Translations under genes and position numbers: made by a program
The notes under the pieces: generated by a model
Told to the model about the DNA's origin: nothing
The model's input: only the letters and a program-made list of their open reading frames with translations
Database searches by the model: none
Part shown: piece after piece, positions 21,655 through 23,362 of the stretch
Numbering within the stretch: position 1 is the first letter of the stretch
How the letters are laid out: the number at the start of each line of letters is the position of its first letter
From: JBBTXM01 sp038062255
GTDB lineage: Bacteria > Patescibacteriota > Minisyncoccia > UBA11713 > 2-01-FULL-45-33
Assembly: GCA_038062255.1 (NCBI GenBank)
Contig: JBBTXM010000033.1
Location: forward strand, 1 to 23,362
Direction of reading: 5' to 3'
Length of the DNA: 23,362 bases

Positions 21655-22887
21655 GTGAAAGAAAAAACTGATAGCGTTGGCTTGAGGGTGCCTTACGCCC
21701 TTGCGGTTTACGGAATTGAAGAAGTTGAAGCGGTAAACAGGGTACTTACGGATCCTTCTAAAATTTCTCCCGGAGAGCTGGTAAAAGAATTTGAAAATAA
21801 AATAGCAAATGTTTTTGGAAAAAAATGGGCAGTAATGTTAAATTCCGGTTCTTCTGCAAATTTGATATCGCTTGCCGTGCTGGATCTGCCAAAAGGGTCC
21901 GAGGTTATAACCCCGGCTCTTACTTTTGCAACTACCGTTGCGCCAATTGTTCAGCTTGGGCATATCCCGGTATTTGCCGATGTTGAGCAGGAAACTTATC
22001 AAATAAACATCAGCCAGATCGAGTCTCTGATTTCACCGAAAACGAAAGCGCTCTTGATTCCTTCTTTGATAGGAAACGTGCCAGACATGGAAAAATTAAG
22101 AAGATTGGCGGAAAAATACAAACTTTGGTTTATTGAAGATTCTTGCGATACGTTGGGCGCGAAGTTTGCAAAAAAGCCGACCGGATATTATTCAGATATT
22201 TCCACCACCAGTTTTTACGCTTCGCACATAATTACTGCGGCGGGCGGGGGCGGAATGGCTTGTTTCCGTAACGCAGAGCTTGCCCAAAAAGCGCTGGTAT
22301 TAAGCAGCTGGGGCAGGGAATCGACTCTTTTCGGGGCGCATGAAAAATCGGAAGACATAGAAAAAAGGTTTAAGGGCGCTATAGCGGATATCAAATATGA
22401 CGCAAAATTTATTTTCAGCCATATAGGATATAATTTCCAATCAACGGAAATCGGCGCCGCTTTCGGCCTCGAGCAGTTAAAACGACTTGAGGTATTTTCC
22501 AAAATCAGGCAGAATAATTTTTCGAATCTCCGAGATTTTTTCAATGAGTACGAGGAATTTTTCGTACTGCCAAAACAGCATCCGGACGTGGAAACTAACT
22601 GGCTTGCCTTTCCCCTGACTATTAAGCCGAACACCACGTTTACAAGGCATGAAATCACGCGTTTTTTGGAAGAGCGCAATATACAAACAAGGCCGGTTTT
22701 TACAGGCAATATTTTGCGCCAGCCAGGGTTTTTCGGCATTGAGCACAGGATTGTTGGCGGAGGCTGCCCGGTTGCGGATAACATTATGGCCAATTCATTT
22801 CTTGTCGGCTGCCACCATGGGCTTGAAGAAAAACATTTGGATTATTTGAAAGATTCTTTTAGAAAGTTTTTAAGCAAATTGGTTTAA
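21655..22887 (+). CDS. PLP/PMP-dependent sugar 3-dehydratase, RfbH-like, without Fe-S cysteines
   Basis: 410 residues from GTG 21655, chosen because GGAG lies 6 bases upstream. DegT/DnrJ/EryC1 fold: LNSGSSANLIS (62-72), ITPALTFATTVAP, IEDSCDTLGAK. The Schiff-base Lys of the aminotransferases is H191 in TSFYASHIITAAGGGG, the signature of 3-dehydratases (CDP-4-keto-6-deoxyglucose 3-dehydrase E1/RfbH, and ColD). SSWGRE and SHIGYNFQSTEIGAAFGLEQL follow RfbH, but between them (220-255), where E1 has the [2Fe-2S] cysteines, there is no Cys. Expected reaction: PMP-dependent loss of the C3 hydroxyl of a 4-keto-6-deoxy sugar nucleotide. With rmlB beside it a dTDP-3,6-dideoxy sugar is the likely product; inference. 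Confidence 0.8.
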   Translation: MKEKTDSVGLRVPYALAVYGIEEVEAVNRVLTDPSKISPGELVKEFENKIANVFGKKWAVMLNSGSSANLISLAVLDLPKGSEVITPALTFATTVAPIVQLGHIPVFADVEQETYQINISQIESLISPKTKALLIPSLIGNVPDMEKLRRLAEKYKLWFIEDSCDTLGAKFAKKPTGYYSDISTTSFYASHIITAAGGGGMACFRNAELAQKALVLSSWGRESTLFGAHEKSEDIEKRFKGAIADIKYDAKFIFSHIGYNFQSTEIGAAFGLEQLKRLEVFSKIRQNNFSNLRDFFNEYEEFFVLPKQHPDVETNWLAFPLTIKPNTTFTRHEITRFLEERNIQTRPVFTGNILRQPGFFGIEHRIVGGGCPVADNIMANSFLVGCHHGLEEKHLDYLKDSFRKFLSKLV

Positions 22888-22898
22888 AATATTGAACT

Positions 22899-22927
22899 GC
22901 CCGCCGATACTTTCGGCGGGTTTTTGC
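22899..22927 (+). terminator. Terminator of the rmlB-dehydratase operon
   Basis: CCCGCCGA (22900-22907), loop TACTT, TCGGCGGG (22913-22920), then TTTTT. Confidence 0.85.
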
Positions 22928-22939
22928 GTTTTATTCTTT

Positions 22940-23362
22940 ATGATTACGATTTTCTCTGTTTTCCACTCTGAAAACTCAAAAAATCTTTTAGAGAGAAATT
23001 ATGATTTGGTTCAAAAACTGAATCCCGGAATTAAGTTTGAATGGATTTTGGCCGACAATGCTTCTCCTATGGGCCAAAATGTATCCGCAAATCTGGAAAA
23101 ATTTAAGGTTGTTCCCGGGCTGAAAAGAGATGATTCGTATCCTTCATGGGCAAGGGGGAGCTATCACCACTCTTCTGCATTAAACGGAATTTTGCCACAC
23201 ATTAAAACCAGATTTGCTTTGAGTTTGGACAACGATTTTTTTATTATTAGAAAAAACTGGATTCGAGATATTGTCGGCTATATGGAAAAAAACGGTATTG
23301 CGATTGCCGGTTCTCCTTGGTATCCGAAAGATTTTAAAAAAATACGGTATTTTCCGGCGCAT
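22940..23362 (+). CDS. GT-A-like glycosyltransferase (3' end cut by window), paralogue of 20022-21071
   Basis: 141 residues are visible from the ATG at 22940 to the edge with no stop. It opens TIFSVFHSENSKNLLERN, has WILADNAS (35-42), PHIKTRFALSLDNDFFI with the likely metal motif DND, and GSPWYPKDFKKIRYFPAH. The order and wording match the 20022 protein closely, except that the 33-residue stretch there is replaced by about 14 ordinary residues here. It probably transfers a sugar to the same glycan. It starts 13 bases after the terminator's T-run; no ribosome binding site was found. Confidence 0.75.
   Translation, partial: MITIFSVFHSENSKNLLERNYDLVQKLNPGIKFEWILADNASPMGQNVSANLEKFKVVPGLKRDDSYPSWARGSYHHSSALNGILPHIKTRFALSLDNDFFIIRKNWIRDIVGYMEKNGIAIAGSPWYPKDFKKIRYFPAH

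Noticed and set aside
21655..22887. Ordinary sugar aminotransferase
   Set aside because: The Schiff-base Lys is replaced by His in a context matching 3-dehydratases.
1..23362. CRISPR array, insertion sequence or tRNA gene
   Set aside because: No regularly spaced repeats, transposase motifs or cloverleaf-like sequences were seen on either strand.

Overview
The window is AT-rich bacterial DNA in a scaffold style typical of metagenome assembly. I read it as a chromosomal piece of a Candidate Phyla Radiation (Patescibacteria, probably Parcubacteria-like) genome. The reasons are compact genes with ATGA overlaps, small 'MATKEDIK'-type coiled-coil proteins, GC-rich palindromic elements carried in frame inside genes (peptides such as SYAKASKDE and CPTSNVGQ), and no respiratory or heme genes around a HemN-like protein. 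The taxonomy is inference; no rRNA or ribosomal gene is present to settle it.

Layout. 1-1.2 kb: 3' part of a thiamine-diphosphate 2-oxoacid dehydrogenase E1 gene, apparently an alpha-beta fusion. 1.3-2.0 kb: two small genes read in opposite directions (a small exported or anchored protein and a coiled-coil protein). 2.0-4.0 kb: operon of a cupin, a DJ-1/PfpI protein and a HAD phosphatase, converging on a minus-strand PhyH dioxygenase. 4.9-6.5 kb: zinc-ribbon methyltransferase and an HxGH nucleotidylyltransferase. 6.6-10.5 kb: HemN-type radical SAM gene, then a second radical SAM protein with a B12-type N-terminal domain followed by a Nudix hydrolase. 10.5-12.5 kb: a second nucleotidylyltransferase (minus), a second PhyH dioxygenase and a P-loop kinase. 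12.5-12.8 kb: frameshifted remnant of a third radical SAM gene. 12.8-18.8 kb: sugar epimerase, methyltransferase, GHMP sugar kinase, GT-A and GT-B type transferases, second epimerase. 18.9-22.9 kb: RmlB, a glycosyltransferase-like protein, an RmlC-like epimerase and an RfbH-like PLP sugar 3-dehydratase. The right edge cuts a paralogue of that glycosyltransferase-like gene.

Functionally this is a nucleotide-sugar and surface-glycan locus. RmlB, RmlC and the His-type PLP enzyme together suggest a dTDP-activated 3,6-dideoxy or otherwise deoxygenated sugar. The GHMP kinase, nucleotidylyltransferases and epimerases would activate other sugars or alditols. Methyltransferases, dioxygenases and radical SAM enzymes could decorate the product. 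RmlA, RmlD, the dehydratase's usual reductase partner, E2/E3 partners of E1, a flippase and a polymerase are all absent from the window.

Points of most interest: four GC-rich palindromic elements sitting in frame inside glycan genes (one shown directly by comparison with its paralogue); an RfbH-like dehydratase with the diagnostic His but no Fe-S cysteines; the radical SAM remnant; a Tyr-less epimerase; promoters placing the start codon at or near +1; stop codons in terminator loops; and a 100-N gap flanked by identical 55-bp sequences, almost certainly an assembly artefact.
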